A stretch of 64,000 nt of DNA from Pseudomonas luteola NBRC 103146 (GTDB lineage Bacteria > Pseudomonadota > Gammaproteobacteria > Pseudomonadales > Pseudomonadaceae), in NCBI RefSeq assembly GCF_002091675.1, contig NZ_BDAE01000002.1:57481-121480 (forward strand), in the 5' to 3' direction. A model generated the notes under the pieces. It ran no database searches and had not been told where the DNA came from. It was given only the letters and a program-made list of their open reading frames with translations. Within the stretch, counting starts at the first letter, position 1; each line of letters starts with the position of its first letter. The translations under genes and the position numbers were made by a program. Below, in pieces: positions 1-7,997 of the stretch.

Positions 1-1
1 C

Positions 2-1900
2 GTGAACTGCGAGTCCGAGCTGTGCATTGAAAAGGTCGGTGCGGCCAAGCCCCGATACCGTTCGGTGTCGATCGGCCATCCGGCCGTAGACATCCGCCAT
101 GAGCAGAATGGCACTATCCGCATGCAGGCTCTGGAACCTCTGGCGCCGTTACCGCAGCGCTTGCTTGATCGCCTGGTCCATTGGGCCAAGGTACGGCCCG
201 ATCAAACCTTTGTAGCGGCACGTGAACAGGGCGGGGAGTGGCGGCGCATCACCTACGCCGACATGCTCCAGCGCGCACGTGCCATCGCACAGACCCTGCT
301 GGGGTTTGGGCTTTCTGCCGAGCGCCCATTGGTCATCCTGTCCGGGAACGATCTTGAACATTTTCAGCTGTGCATGGGCGCGCTCTATGCAGGTATTCCC
401 TATTGCCCGGTCTCACCAGGGTATTCGCTGCTTTCCCAGGATCTGGGCAAGCTCAAGCATGTAATCGATCTGCTTGATCCTGGCATGGTGTTCGCCTGTG
501 ACGGTGAGCTGTACCGCCGCGCCATCGAGGCGCGTGTGCCAGCGGAGGTGCCCGTGATCCTGACGCGGGGCGATCTTGATGGGCGGCTCTGTATTGCGTT
601 CGAGGAGTTGCTCGCCCAGCCCGGCGGCGCCGAGGCGGATGCGGCTTTTGAGGCCACAGGGCCGGACAGCATTGCCAAGTTTCTCTTCACCTCTGGCTCT
701 ACCAAGCTGCCAAAGGCGGTAGTCACTACTCAGCAAATGCTCTGCGCCAATCAGCAGATGCTGCTGCAAACCTTTCCCACCTTTGGCGAGGAACCGCCTG
801 TGCTGGTGGACTGGTTGCCGTGGAATCATACCTTTGGCGGCAGCCACAACATCGGCATCGTGCTGTACAACGGCGGCAGCTTCTACTTGGATGAGGGCAA
901 GCCTACGCCGCAGGGCATGGCTGAAACCTTGCGCAATCTGCGGGAGATTTCACCTACCGCGTACCTGACCGTACCCAAGGGCTGGGAGGAGTTGGTTACT
1001 GCGCTGGAAAGTGATCCTGAGTTGCGTGAGCGATTTTTCGCCAAGATAAAGTTGTTCTTCTTTGCCGCCGCGGGGCTTTCCCAAAGTGTCTGGGACCGTC
1101 TGGATCGTGTGGCGGAGCGGCATTGCGGCGAACGTATCCGCATGATGGCCGGGCTTGGCATGACCGAAACGGCGCCGTCCTGCACCTTTACCACTGGGCC
1201 ACTGTCCATGGCGGGCTATGTCGGGCTACCGGCGCCGGGTTGTGAGGTTAAGCTGGTGCCGGTGGATGGCAAGCTCGAGGCACGCTTTCGTGGACCGCAC
1301 GTGATGCCGGGCTATTGGCGCTCACCAGAGCACAACGCCCAGGCCTTTGACGAAGAGGGCTTCTACTGTACCGGAGATGCGCTCAAGTTCGCGGACCCAC
1401 AGCAGCCGCACCTGGGGCTGATGTTCGATGGGCGGATCGCCGAAGACTTCAAGCTATCGTCCGGTGTGTTCGTCAGTGTGGGGCCGTTACGCACACGCGT
1501 GGTGCTGGAAGGCGCGCCCTATGTCCAGGATGCGGTCATTGTCGGCCCGGACCACGACTGCCTTGGCCTGCTGATCTTTCCCCGTCTGCCTGAGTGCCGA
1601 GCCTTGTCCGGCCTGGGTAATGATGCCTCGTCCGCCGATGTGCTGGCCTCACCTTCAGTACGCGCCTGGCTTGCCGGGCTGCTCAGGCGGCTCAATCGGG
1701 AGGCAACCGGCAGTGCCAGCCGGGTGGAGTGGGCCTGCCTGCTCGATGAGCCGCCCTCTATCGATCGAGGTGAAATCACGGACAAGGGTTCGATCAACCA
1801 GCGCGCCGTGTTGCAGTGGCGAGCGGATCGGATCACGACAATCTGCCAGGGCAATGACGCCTCGGTTGTTCGTTTCGAGGCGATGGAGGCAGCGCGATGA
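2..1900 (+). CDS. fcs: Feruloyl-CoA synthetase-type acyl-CoA ligase (5' end at window edge)
   Basis: An ANL-superfamily ligase that would activate ferulate and related hydroxycinnamates to CoA thioesters with ATP, the entry step of CoA-dependent lignin-phenolic catabolism. The AMP-binding P-loop FTSGSTKLPKAV lies at about residues 229-240, and the later motifs GLGMTETAP and YCTGDA follow in the expected order. About 630 residues matches bacterial feruloyl-CoA synthetases, and the N-terminal PRYRSVSIG stretch is typical of them. The GTG at position 2 is the first visible start, so the true start could lie upstream; an internal ATG at 122 would remove conserved sequence. The stop overlaps the next ATG by four bases. 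The usual hydratase/aldolase and vanillin dehydrogenase genes are not in view. Substrate is inferred. Confidence 0.85.
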   Translation: MNCESELCIEKVGAAKPRYRSVSIGHPAVDIRHEQNGTIRMQALEPLAPLPQRLLDRLVHWAKVRPDQTFVAAREQGGEWRRITYADMLQRARAIAQTLLGFGLSAERPLVILSGNDLEHFQLCMGALYAGIPYCPVSPGYSLLSQDLGKLKHVIDLLDPGMVFACDGELYRRAIEARVPAEVPVILTRGDLDGRLCIAFEELLAQPGGAEADAAFEATGPDSIAKFLFTSGSTKLPKAVVTTQQMLCANQQMLLQTFPTFGEEPPVLVDWLPWNHTFGGSHNIGIVLYNGGSFYLDEGKPTPQGMAETLRNLREISPTAYLTVPKGWEELVTALESDPELRERFFAKIKLFFFAAAGLSQSVWDRLDRVAERHCGERIRMMAGLGMTETAPSCTFTTGPLSMAGYVGLPAPGCEVKLVPVDGKLEARFRGPHVMPGYWRSPEHNAQAFDEEGFYCTGDALKFADPQQPHLGLMFDGRIAEDFKLSSGVFVSVGPLRTRVVLEGAPYVQDAVIVGPDHDCLGLLIFPRLPECRALSGLGNDASSADVLASPSVRAWLAGLLRRLNREATGSASRVEWACLLDEPPSIDRGEITDKGSINQRAVLQWRADRITTICQGNDASVVRFEAMEAAR

Positions 1901-2418
1901 ACAATTCTGTGGGGATCAAGGCGCGTACTGTGATGGGTCTCGTCACCGGATGGATGCTGTTATCGATAATGACCACTGCCCAAGCGGCCACCGGTGTGGC
2001 TCCCCAGACGGAGCTGGTTTACGAGGCGACCGTGGAGATTGCCGATACTGTGCCCCTGGGAAAAGGCCCCCTGGGGGAGCGTCGTATCGTACCGATTACC
2101 GGCGGACGTTTCGTTGGTCCCAGGCTGCGTGGCAAGGTCTTGCCGGGCGGGGCGGATCGGCAGCTGGTCCGTGCCGATGGCGTCCAGCAGCTCGATGCCT
2201 TGTATGAGATGCGCACCCATGATGGCGCGATCCTGACGATCCACAATCAGGCCCTGATCCACGAGCTGGATACCAAGCCCTATGCCTTCTCGACACTGAC
2301 CATTACCGCTCCGGACGGCCCTTACGGCTGGTTGAATCGCTACGTTTATGCCGGAACCGTCGAAAGGGCACCATTGCAGCGCAATGCCGTACTGATTCGC
2401 GTGTACCGTCTCAAATAG
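1897..2418 (+). CDS. Exported DUF3237-family protein
   Basis: A 173-residue protein with a signal peptide (positively charged start, hydrophobic stretch at about residues 12-27, likely cleavage after AQA), so it is probably periplasmic. The mature part matches the DUF3237 pattern: an early GPLGERRIVPITGG segment, then GPRLRGKVLPGGADRQLVR, and a Y-E-M-R-T-H-D-G strand. It starts inside the ligase stop (ATGA overlap) and ends 9 nt before the thiolase, so it is an integral member of the operon. Its biochemical role is unknown; possible roles are lipocalin-like substrate binding or an auxiliary step on aromatic acids. Family assignment fairly confident, function not. Confidence 0.75.
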   Translation: MNNSVGIKARTVMGLVTGWMLLSIMTTAQAATGVAPQTELVYEATVEIADTVPLGKGPLGERRIVPITGGRFVGPRLRGKVLPGGADRQLVRADGVQQLDALYEMRTHDGAILTIHNQALIHELDTKPYAFSTLTITAPDGPYGWLNRYVYAGTVERAPLQRNAVLIRVYRLK

Positions 2419-2427
2419 GGAACTGCC

Positions 2428-3675
2428 ATGGCGCGACAACAGGGCTTGTATTCTGCATTCGACGACGTGGTGCTGCTTGGGGGTGTCCGTACACCTTGGG
2501 TAGATTACTGCGGCGCGCTGGGGCAGGTTTCACCGATTGACCTGGGCATCAAGGTCGCGCGCGAGGTACTGGCGCGCAGTGGCGTGGCGCCGGATCAGGT
2601 TGATAGCGTTCTGGCAGGGTCTGTCGCTCAGGCCAGTTTCGATGCTTACCTGTTACCCCGACACATCGGCCTTTATGCAGGCGTTCCCTTAGAGGTGCCG
2701 GCCCTGCAGGTCCAGCGTATCTGTGGCACCGGTTTCGAGTTGCTGCGTCAGGCAGGTGAACAGATTGGCTTGGGTCAGGCCGAGATCGCCTTGTGCGTCG
2801 CCAGCGAGTCCATGTCTCGCAATCCCATTGCGGCCTATACGCACCGGAGCGGTTTTCGCCTGGGAGCCTCGGTGGAGTTCAAGGACTTTCTCTGGGAGGC
2901 CCTGATGGACCCGGCACCGGGTATCGACATGATTGGTACCGCTGAAAATCTGGCCCGTCGCTACAGCCTTACGCGTGCCGAGGTTGATACTTATGCATTG
3001 GCAAGCTTCAATCGGGCGCTGGCAGCACAGGGGGCCGGTTGGTTTGCGGATGAAATTGTCCCTGTGCAAACAGAAGAATTTCGGCTGGAAGGGTATCGCA
3101 CGCGGGGTATTCAACTGCCACGTCGTATCGCTTCTGTCGCTGTCGACAGTCATCCGCGGCCCACGTCACTTGACGCACTGGCCCGGCTCGCCGCGATTCA
3201 CGAGGGCGGTGTGCAGACGGCAGGCAACAGCTGTGCAGTGGTTGACGGTGCTGCGGCGATGGTCGTGGCCAGAAGATCAAACCGGACAGACAAGCCACCG
3301 CTAGCCAACCTGTTGGCCGCTACCGCGGTCGGGGTTGCTCCAGAAGTAATGGGCATCGGTCCGGCATCGGCCATCCGCCTGCTGCTCGAACGCAGCGGGC
3401 TGACGCTGGCGGAGATTGCGCGCATCGAGATCAACGAGGCGCAGGGCGCACAGGTCTTGGCTGTCCAGCGTGAACTGGATATCGATCCGGAAAGGCTGAA
3501 TACCTGTGGCGGTTCGATTGCGCTGGGACATCCCCTGGCCGCAACCGGCCTGCGCCTGACGCTTACCCTGGCACGACAGCTACAGGCCAACCACGAACGC
3601 TATGGCATTGCCGCCGCGTGTGTGGGCGGCGGGCAAGGCATGGCGGTGCTGATTGAAAACTCGAACTATCGTTAA
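2428..3675 (+). CDS. Thiolase (acetyl-CoA acyltransferase family)
   Basis: A 415-residue thiolase. The nucleophilic cysteine is C99 in VQRICGTGFE, the histidine is in ALGHPLAATG near residue 368, and the second cysteine is C398 in CVGGGQGM. The usual NEAFA motif reads NEAQGAQ, a substitution near the active-site loop. In hydroxycinnamate clusters a thiolase of this type is proposed to cleave the beta-keto intermediate of the CoA-dependent beta-oxidative side chain route, giving a benzoyl-type CoA and acetyl-CoA. Spacing to the neighbours is 9 nt on both sides, so it is co-transcribed with the ligase and dehydrogenase. Physiological substrate is inferred from context. Confidence 0.88.
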   Translation: MARQQGLYSAFDDVVLLGGVRTPWVDYCGALGQVSPIDLGIKVAREVLARSGVAPDQVDSVLAGSVAQASFDAYLLPRHIGLYAGVPLEVPALQVQRICGTGFELLRQAGEQIGLGQAEIALCVASESMSRNPIAAYTHRSGFRLGASVEFKDFLWEALMDPAPGIDMIGTAENLARRYSLTRAEVDTYALASFNRALAAQGAGWFADEIVPVQTEEFRLEGYRTRGIQLPRRIASVAVDSHPRPTSLDALARLAAIHEGGVQTAGNSCAVVDGAAAMVVARRSNRTDKPPLANLLAATAVGVAPEVMGIGPASAIRLLLERSGLTLAEIARIEINEAQGAQVLAVQRELDIDPERLNTCGGSIALGHPLAATGLRLTLTLARQLQANHERYGIAAACVGGGQGMAVLIENSNYR

Positions 3676-3684
3676 GAGGATGCC

Positions 3685-5421
3685 ATGACCTATCACCCTC
3701 CGCTGCGCGATATACGGTTCGTTATTGATGAATGGCTCGATGCTCCTTCGACATGGCCTGCAATACCAGCCTTTAGTGAAATAGATGCTGATCTATCCAT
3801 GCAGGTTCTGGAGGAAGCGGGGCGTTTTAGTGCCGACAGGTTGGCGCCACTTAACGCATCGGGCGATCGTCAGGGCTGCCAGCTGCAGGATGGACAAGTG
3901 ACGACGCCGTCCGGGTTTGCCGAGGCCTATCAGGCCTATGTCGAGGGTGGCTGGCCCGCCTTGGCTTGTGACCCGGCCTGGGGAGGGCAGGGCCTGCCAC
4001 AGTTACTGGACGCGGCGCTTCAGGAAATGCTGGTTTCCGCCAACCATGCCTGGGCCATGTATCCCGGTATTGCCCATGGTGCATACGAATGCTTGCGCGC
4101 CCATGCCTCAGAAGCGCTCAAGGATGCCTACCTTGGCAAGCTTGTAAGTGGCGAGTGGCTTGCCACCATGTGCATCACCGAGCCCCAGGCTGGCAGTGAC
4201 GTTGGCCTGATTCGTACCCGGGCAGAGCCGATAGAGAGGGGACGCTATCTGCTCGACGGCAGCAAGCTGTTCATCTCGGGTGGCGAACATGATCTGACAT
4301 CCAACATCGTGCATCTCGTACTGGCTCGCCTTCCTGATGCGCCTGTCGGTAGCCGCGGGTTGTCCCTGTTCCTGGTGCCCAAGGTGCTTAAGGGCACGGC
4401 TAATGGCGTGTACTGCGAGAGCCTGGAGCACAAGATGGGTATCAAGGGCAGTGCAACCTGTGCCTTGCGTTTCGAGGGGGCCTGCGGCTGGTTGATTGGC
4501 GAGCCCCATCGGGGATTGGCGGCAATGTTTGTCATGATGAATTCGGCACGCCTGCATGTAGGGTTGCAAGGGTTGGGACATGTCGAGTCGGCCTATCAAC
4601 AGGCACTTGCCTATGCCTCGGAAAGAAGGCAAATGCGCGCGCCGAAGCGCTCTGAAGAGACGGCTGAAGCAGCCGATCTGCTTGTCCATCATCCGGCCAT
4701 GCGACGCGTTCTGCTGGAACTACGGGCTTGTAGTGAAGGGATGCGGGCGCTGGGGTATTGGGGAGCGCATCTGCTGGATCTGGCCGAGCATGCGACAGAG
4801 GCCGATGAGCGCGCCCGCGCCCATCAACTGGCATCGCTGCTGACACCGGTCATCAAGGCATTCTTTACCGAGCAGGGGTTTCAGCAGGCCAGTGCGGCGC
4901 TGCAGGTGCTGGGTGGTTATGGCTACGTGACAGACTTTGGCATTGAGCAGACCCTGCGCGACAGCCGGATCGCCATGATCTATGAGGGCACCAACGAAAT
5001 TCAGGCCAATGACCTGCTCGTGCGCAAGGTCATCGGCGACAGGGGAGCAGCACTGGGCAGGCTTCTGGAGCACTATCAGGCAGAAGCCGAGCGGTGTTTG
5101 GCAACGCCTTCGTGCAAGTCTTATGGTGCGGCGTTAAGACAGGCCTGCGACCAGACTTGGCAGGTGACAGCGGACTTGATGAGTTCCAGCGATTCGGAAT
5201 GGCCCTACCGCGCTGCGTTGGATTATCTGCGCTTGCAGGGCTGGTTAGGGTTGGCATTTGTCTGGGCACGTACGGCTCGGCTGACCGAGTCCCGTCAGGA
5301 AGATGCATTTTATAGAACCAAAAGCGAAACGGCCCGCTTCGCGTTTGACTATCTGCTGCTCAATGTTGCGCAGACCGCGGACGCTATCAAGGTGAGTCGG
5401 GCACCTTTACCTGCTTTATAG
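3685..5421 (+). CDS. Acyl-CoA dehydrogenase, large DmdC-like subgroup
   Basis: A 578-residue FAD-dependent dehydrogenase, longer than the roughly 380-residue classical type because of an N-terminal extension (first 40 residues) and an extra C-terminal domain, as in the DmdC/AidB-like subgroup. The flavin motif CITEPQAGSD lies near residues 162-171 and the catalytic-base segment IYEGTNEIQ near residues 432-440, both intact. It follows the thiolase by 9 nt and ends the four-gene run. It would introduce the alpha-beta double bond in a side-chain CoA ester, or feed reduced phenylpropanoid-CoA into the pathway. Class is secure; substrate is inference from the cluster. Confidence 0.87.
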   Translation: MTYHPPLRDIRFVIDEWLDAPSTWPAIPAFSEIDADLSMQVLEEAGRFSADRLAPLNASGDRQGCQLQDGQVTTPSGFAEAYQAYVEGGWPALACDPAWGGQGLPQLLDAALQEMLVSANHAWAMYPGIAHGAYECLRAHASEALKDAYLGKLVSGEWLATMCITEPQAGSDVGLIRTRAEPIERGRYLLDGSKLFISGGEHDLTSNIVHLVLARLPDAPVGSRGLSLFLVPKVLKGTANGVYCESLEHKMGIKGSATCALRFEGACGWLIGEPHRGLAAMFVMMNSARLHVGLQGLGHVESAYQQALAYASERRQMRAPKRSEETAEAADLLVHHPAMRRVLLELRACSEGMRALGYWGAHLLDLAEHATEADERARAHQLASLLTPVIKAFFTEQGFQQASAALQVLGGYGYVTDFGIEQTLRDSRIAMIYEGTNEIQANDLLVRKVIGDRGAALGRLLEHYQAEAERCLATPSCKSYGAALRQACDQTWQVTADLMSSSDSEWPYRAALDYLRLQGWLGLAFVWARTARLTESRQEDAFYRTKSETARFAFDYLLLNVAQTADAIKVSRAPLPAL

Positions 5422-5581
5422 GAGATAGTGGCGAAACGGTCGGGATCTGGCAGTAATTGGTGTGAAAACGGCAGGTATAATGGGGCGATGGCAGGCATTT
5501 CGTCAGCTTTTCTTTGTAGGGGTTGTTTATCGTTTTATGGCCCTTGAGCGCTGAAAGCGCCATGTCTGAGCGGTTGTAAGA

Positions 5582-5598
5582 CCTTGATCGAGTCAAGG
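5582..5598. promoter_or_regulatory. Inverted repeat upstream of the MFS gene (candidate operator)
   Basis: CCTTGA-TCGAG-TCAAGG is a perfect 6-5-6 inverted repeat about 90 nt upstream of the transporter start, in an otherwise non-coding 266-nt interval. Its size fits a MarR-family operator, and a MarR gene lies just beyond the transporter. No promoter hexamers are convincing, so this is only a candidate. Confidence 0.3.
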
Positions 5599-5687
5599 CT
5601 GACCGCAAGCGTCATGCGGCAGGCGGAACCACATGGGTAACGGCTCTCTCCATACCTTCATATCCCTCCCATATGACAGGTAACTTC

Positions 5688-7106
5688 ATGGCAGACGCTG
5701 TTAGCTCCGCAACCGAGAGCCATATTAAGCCCAAGGCCTATATGGCAATGGTGGCTACCGTTGCAGCCATCGCCGGAGGGTTGTACGGCTATGATACGGG
5801 CATCATCTCCGGTGCCCTTCCACAAATTGCCCAGGACTTCGAGCTTAATCACCGCGCCCAGGAGCTTGTCACGGCTGCCATCTTGCTGGGTGCGGTAATC
5901 GGTGCCCTGAGTTCGACACGTATGTCGGCAAGGCTTGGGCGTCGGCTGACCATCGTGATCGTGGCGGGTATCTATTGTGTGGGGGTGGTTGCTGCTGCCA
6001 TCTCTCCCAATGTCTGGTGCCTAGGGCTGTCTCGCCTGGTGCTGGGCTTTGCAGTCGGCGGCTCGACGCAAATTGTCCCCACCTACATCGCTGAACTGGC
6101 ACCTCCCGAAAAGCGGGGTCGCCTGGTGACCTATTTCAACGTTTCCATTGGTGTAGGGATTCTCCTGGCTGCAATTGTGGGTGTGGCTGGCCAGAACCTC
6201 TTTACTTGGCGCTGGATGATTGGGGTTGCGCTTGTACCTTCGCTGGTACTGTTGTTTGGCATGACCCGAATGCCGAGAAGTCCGCGGTGGCTGGTCGAGC
6301 AGGACCGTCCGAAAGAGGCCAGGCATGAGCTGTCCAAGGTACGGGATACCACGGGGGAGGTGCGCGAAGAGATTGCGGATATCCAGGAAGTTGTGGACAA
6401 GAAGGAGGAGCATTCGGTAACAGGCTGGCGGGCCATGCGCCAACCGTGGTTACGACCGGCGCTTGTGGCCGGCCTGGGCGTAGCGGCGTTTACCCAGCTC
6501 AGCGGTATCGAGATGATGATCTATTACACGCCGACGTTTCTGAGGGATGCCGGCTTTGGCGCGTCCGCTGCGCTGTGGTCAGCCCTTGGCGTGGCAATCA
6601 CTTATCTGGTCATGACGGTAATCGGTAAGCTGATTGTCGACAAGGTCGGACGGCGAACGCTGAGCCTGGCGATGATTCCGGGGGCAGTGGTGGCGCTTCT
6701 GGTATTGGGCGCCGTGCTGCACTTCAATTTGGCGGGCGATTCGCAGGGCTGGTGGGTAGTGGGGTGCCTGATCGTCTTCATGATCTTCAACGCAGGCGGC
6801 ATCCAGGTGGTAGGCTGGCTGACCGGATCGGAAATCTATCCGCTGGCTATTCGGGATCAGGCAACAGGTGCTCATGCCGCCATGCTCTGGGGGTCCAATC
6901 TATTGCTGACCGGGACTGCCTTGACCATGACGCAATGGCTGGGTGTAGGCGGTGCGATGTGGGTTTACGCCGGACTCAATGTCCTGGGCTGGGTCTTCAT
7001 CTTCTTCCTGGTCCCGGAAACGGGTGGACGAAGCCTGGAAGACATCGAGCGGTCACTGAAGGCCGGTTCCTTCCTGCCCCGTCGCACCCACAAGCAGCCC
7101 GCGTAA
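5688..7106 (+). CDS. MFS transporter, sugar-porter family
   Basis: A 12-helix major facilitator permease of about 472 residues. Sugar-porter signatures are clear: GLYGYDTGIISGAL in helix 1, the loop motif RLGRR after helix 2, and the C-terminal VPETGGRSLEDIE. I chose the ATG at 5688 because AGG sits 7 nt upstream; the in-frame ATG at 5673 has no ribosome-binding site. Despite the family name, the position beside the hydroxycinnamate genes and a MarR regulator suggests it could import an aromatic acid or glycoside. It converges on the marR-type gene with only 15 nt between stops. Substrate unknown. Confidence 0.85.
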   Translation: MADAVSSATESHIKPKAYMAMVATVAAIAGGLYGYDTGIISGALPQIAQDFELNHRAQELVTAAILLGAVIGALSSTRMSARLGRRLTIVIVAGIYCVGVVAAAISPNVWCLGLSRLVLGFAVGGSTQIVPTYIAELAPPEKRGRLVTYFNVSIGVGILLAAIVGVAGQNLFTWRWMIGVALVPSLVLLFGMTRMPRSPRWLVEQDRPKEARHELSKVRDTTGEVREEIADIQEVVDKKEEHSVTGWRAMRQPWLRPALVAGLGVAAFTQLSGIEMMIYYTPTFLRDAGFGASAALWSALGVAITYLVMTVIGKLIVDKVGRRTLSLAMIPGAVVALLVLGAVLHFNLAGDSQGWWVVGCLIVFMIFNAGGIQVVGWLTGSEIYPLAIRDQATGAHAAMLWGSNLLLTGTALTMTQWLGVGGAMWVYAGLNVLGWVFIFFLVPETGGRSLEDIERSLKAGSFLPRRTHKQPA

Positions 7107-7121
7107 ATGTAATGCGCCGGG

Positions 7122-7598
7122 CTACCGGTAGACCTTGTGCAACAAGTGCAGCAGTTGCTGCCGCTCCTCGGTACTCAGGGCGGCGGTGGCCTCGTTATCA
7201 CTGCGGATAGCCACTTCCTTGAGCTGCTTGAGCAGGGTCTCGCCGGTTTTGCTCAGAAAGATGCCATAGGAGCGCTTGTCGGCCTTGCAGCGTATACGTA
7301 GCGCAAGGCCCAGCGCTTCCAGCTTGTTCAGCATGATAACCATCTGCGGTGGCTCGATGGCCAATGCACGCGCCAGCTCGGCCTGCATGAGGCCCGGGTT
7401 CTGCTCGATCAGCGTAAGGGCGGTGAACTGGGCGGGGCGAAGATCATAGGCTTCCAACTCATTGATCAGATGCTGGAAGACTTTCAGCTGAGCCCGACGC
7501 AGGGCATAGCCGATCACCTCGTCCAGAAATGGCGAGTTGATTTCGCTGCTTTCTTCCATATCGGTCGTATCGACTGCAACCTGCTGTTTTTTATTCAT
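7122..7598 (-). CDS. MarR-family transcriptional regulator
   Basis: A 158-residue winged-helix regulator. The recognition region QAELARALAIEPPQMVIML and the wing KADKRSYGIFLSKTG (residues about 100-114) are standard MarR features. MarR repressors next to feruloyl-CoA synthetase genes (FerR/FerC type) release DNA on binding the hydroxycinnamoyl-CoA thioester, and that role is the natural inference here. A short perfect palindrome GAAACGGTTTC at 7606-7616 lies just upstream of its start and may be an autoregulatory site. It is transcribed toward the transporter it may control. Family certain, ligand inferred. Confidence 0.85.
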   Translation of the reverse strand: MNKKQQVAVDTTDMEESSEINSPFLDEVIGYALRRAQLKVFQHLINELEAYDLRPAQFTALTLIEQNPGLMQAELARALAIEPPQMVIMLNKLEALGLALRIRCKADKRSYGIFLSKTGETLLKQLKEVAIRSDNEATAALSTEERQQLLHLLHKVYR

Positions 7599-7997
7599 TG
7601 AATGAGAAACGGTTTCGTCATGATCATCGAATAATGCGGGCAGACAATATACAAGTCACGTATTTTCTTATACATCGTAGGGGTATTGTCGCTACCACCA
7701 GTGCTTTCCAGAATGTCAAAGCAGGCTTAGGTGCAACCCGGCCTTTGCGGCTCGTCTGGCTCAGCATAAAAGCGGCAAATCAACATAACGCAAGAGTGAG
7801 CAGGCTATTTTGTACTGGCAGGCTTGAAGCCTTGATGTAGACAGGTTCTAACGAGATGAGCCGGCGTCTTCCGGCGGTCAAGAGACAGACGGTTGCGCCT
7901 TTGTCGGTTTCCTGGGTTGCACCTGGTTGCACCATGCAGAGGTAGCCTCTATGCTTGCCGCCACCGTGTAGCACTTCCAATTAAAAAAGGCTGTTCA
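7599..7997. other. Divergent intergenic region between marR-type gene and putA
   Basis: 399 nt with no supportable gene. It holds the promoter side of both genes: the GAAACGGTTTC palindrome near the MarR start, one inverse PutA motif TGCAAC at 7732-7737, and the GTTGCA cluster at 7891-7931 described separately. The long gap leaves room for a leader in front of putA. Confidence 0.6.
7891..7931. promoter_or_regulatory. Candidate PutA autoregulatory operators (GTTGCA motifs)
   Basis: GTTGCA occurs at 7916-7921 and 7926-7931, exactly 10 bp apart and so on the same face of the helix, with a related GTTGCG inside GGTTGCGCC at 7892-7897. GTTGCA is the reported core recognised by the ribbon-helix-helix domain of enterobacterial PutA. 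The downstream protein keeps that domain, so autorepression relieved by proline is likely. Confidence 0.55.
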
